This document shows, piece after piece, positions 62,884 through 64,000 of a stretch of 64,000 nt of DNA. This DNA comes from Candidatus Obscuribacterales bacterium (lineage in GTDB: Bacteria > Cyanobacteriota > Vampirovibrionia > Obscuribacterales > Obscuribacteraceae), in NCBI GenBank assembly GCA_019750335.1, contig JAIEOQ010000003.1, positions 62,001-126,000 of the forward strand, in the 5' to 3' direction. Position 1 is the stretch's first letter. Each line of letters begins with the position of its first letter. A program made the position numbers and the translations under genes. The notes beneath the pieces are model-generated. The model searched no databases and had not been told where the DNA came from. It worked only from the letters and a program-made list of their open reading frames with translations.

Positions 62884-64000
62884 TTATTTAGAGCGTGGTT
62901 TTGATGAACGCTTTTCACCTGTCAATGTGCCGATCGAGATCAGCCCGGTGTCGTGTAAAATTTGTGCTTGGGTTTGGTTAGAGCTGATGATAGCTTGTAC
63001 TTGCTTTATTTGTGCGGATACGTAGTCGCGCTGAGCTTCAATAACCTCCAAATTAGTAGAAGCTCCTACCTTAAAACGTGCTTGTGCGATTCTCAATGCT
63101 TCTTGCGCCGAGCTGAGTTCGAGCGAGGACACTTCAATCTTTTTGCGTGCTGTCAACGCCGTTAAATAATCAATTCGTATGTCTCTGGCGATCGACATTA
63201 GTTCTTGATTGGCTTGATACAGCCCTTGTCTGGCTAGAGCTCGAGCACCATAGATGTTCATGATTGCCGGAACACCTATCCCGGAAAGTGTCTGGCTGGC
63301 TACAAATCCAAACTGAGTTGTATTGAAGAGCCCCCCGAATACGCCCGCGCCGGCAATATTTGCGGATCCGGAAGCAGTAGTGCTTGAATGCGTATAACCA
63401 GTAAAAAACGATGCCGTTGGCTGCAACGGTGCTGCAGCCACGGATATTGTTCTGTTGGCTGCCAGGCAGAACAGTTCGTATTGGCGGAGCTCAGGTCTGT
63501 GTTGATAAGCCTGTTGTATCAAATCTTCTACGGTAGTGGTTTCTTCAACAAGGGATGTCTCGGTAACGGTATCTTCAACAGGGATAAGATTAACTGCCAG
63601 TGGCCCGTTTAGCGTATAAGAAAGATTGATGGCTGCTGTGCGCAGGGCTACTTGTTGCTCAAGCAGAGCTTGCCGGTCAGACTCCAGTTGTGTCTTCGAT
63701 TGCATGATGGCAAGACGAGTGCCTTTTCCGGCATTGAATTGTTTTTCATTCAAAGCTAATTGAGCTTCCGAGACGGCTACGGATTTGGTGCGAATTTGCA
63801 GCAGCGCTTCGTTGAGCAAGAGGTTGGTATAGTTATTGTATACGGATAAGAGGGTGTCGTTGACTGTGGCATCCAGCGCTTTATGCCATCCCTTTTCTCT
63901 ATAGAATTGAGCAAGCGTGTTATAAAATACGTTGCCGCCTTGAAAAACAGGAAAGCGCACGGCTTCTGAAAATACGCGGGATAGTGCTACAGAGTTGTTA
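62884..64000 (-). CDS. TolC-family outer-membrane protein, truncated by the window edge
   Basis: A paralogue of the gene at 61006, open to the end of the window, so its start and signal peptide lie beyond 64000. It has FPVFQGG, NDTLLSVYNNYTNLLLNEALL, TRLAIMQSKTQLESDRQALLEQQ and the C-terminal IAQARFKVGASTNLEVIEAQRDYVSAQ. The strand region after FFTGYTHSSTTASG is short. The gene pair arose by tandem duplication and is probably one operon (3-nt spacing). Confidence 0.85.
   Translation of the reverse strand, partial: NNSVALSRVFSEAVRFPVFQGGNVFYNTLAQFYREKGWHKALDATVNDTLLSVYNNYTNLLLNEALLQIRTKSVAVSEAQLALNEKQFNAGKGTRLAIMQSKTQLESDRQALLEQQVALRTAAINLSYTLNGPLAVNLIPVEDTVTETSLVEETTTVEDLIQQAYQHRPELRQYELFCLAANRTISVAAAPLQPTASFFTGYTHSSTTASGSANIAGAGVFGGLFNTTQFGFVASQTLSGIGVPAIMNIYGARALARQGLYQANQELMSIARDIRIDYLTALTARKKIEVSSLELSSAQEALRIAQARFKVGASTNLEVIEAQRDYVSAQIKQVQAIISSNQTQAQILHDTGLISIGTLTGEKRSSKPRSK

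Overview
The window is a dense, chromosome-like stretch with about 60 genes, one tRNA and one decayed insertion sequence. It suggests a non-photosynthetic relative of Cyanobacteria (Melainabacteria/Vampirovibrionia, perhaps Obscuribacterales). Three things point that way. The ATP synthase operon has the cyanobacterial order a, c, b', b, delta, alpha, gamma, with two b-type subunits and no beta or epsilon gene attached. The asd-dapA-rnj gene order, as I recall it from cyanobacteria, is present, together with SepF and a PspA/Vipp1 homologue. No photosynthesis gene is seen. This placement is inference from gene order, not from a tree. meso-DAP synthesis, MurE, RseP and tandem TolC proteins indicate a diderm envelope.

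Layout. 1-6.1 kb: the end of a GGDEF/HD-GYP protein, then a leftward block fabG-acpP-fabF-gatA plus two envelope proteins. 6.3-12.5 kb: TPR protein, panB, FmdB-like zinc ribbon, RseP, a SpoIID-domain protein and a MerC-domain protein behind a Zur/Fur-like operator. 12.5-18.1 kb: leftward ATP synthase operon. 18.2-27.7 kb: pspA, tgt, a TPR-thioredoxin, then smc-scpA-scpB-ispD-sepF (chromosome segregation, isoprenoid precursor, division). 28-35.7 kb: an AAC(6')-like acetyltransferase, a PlsC-like acyltransferase, a leftward dapB-asd-dapA-rnj lysine/DAP operon, and dut with an AhpD-like gene.

35.7-41.8 kb: a candidate structured RNA, murE, ovoA (ovothiol synthesis), a dienelactone hydrolase, a short-chain dehydrogenase and an ArsR-type regulator. 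41.9-50.2 kb: six tightly overlapping genes (B, C, E, F, G and a ferredoxin-small subunit fusion) that look like hydrogenase-4/Hyf, followed 3 nt later by an exported YHYH-domain gene. The catalytic subunit has lost both CxxC pairs that hold the NiFe centre, so this is an energy-converting-hydrogenase-related (Ehr-type) membrane complex of unknown substrate, not a hydrogenase. It is the most interesting system here.

50.3-59.3 kb: small exported proteins of one repeated-motif family, a methyltransferase-FAD oxidase fusion, beta-carbonic anhydrase, an EF-hand calpain-like protein, an ABC1/UbiB kinase, a DJ-1/PfpI protein and a MobA-like protein. 59.3-64 kb: tRNA-Thr(CGT), an IS3-family relic, an exported protein of unknown function and two tandem TolC-family proteins, the last one running off the window.
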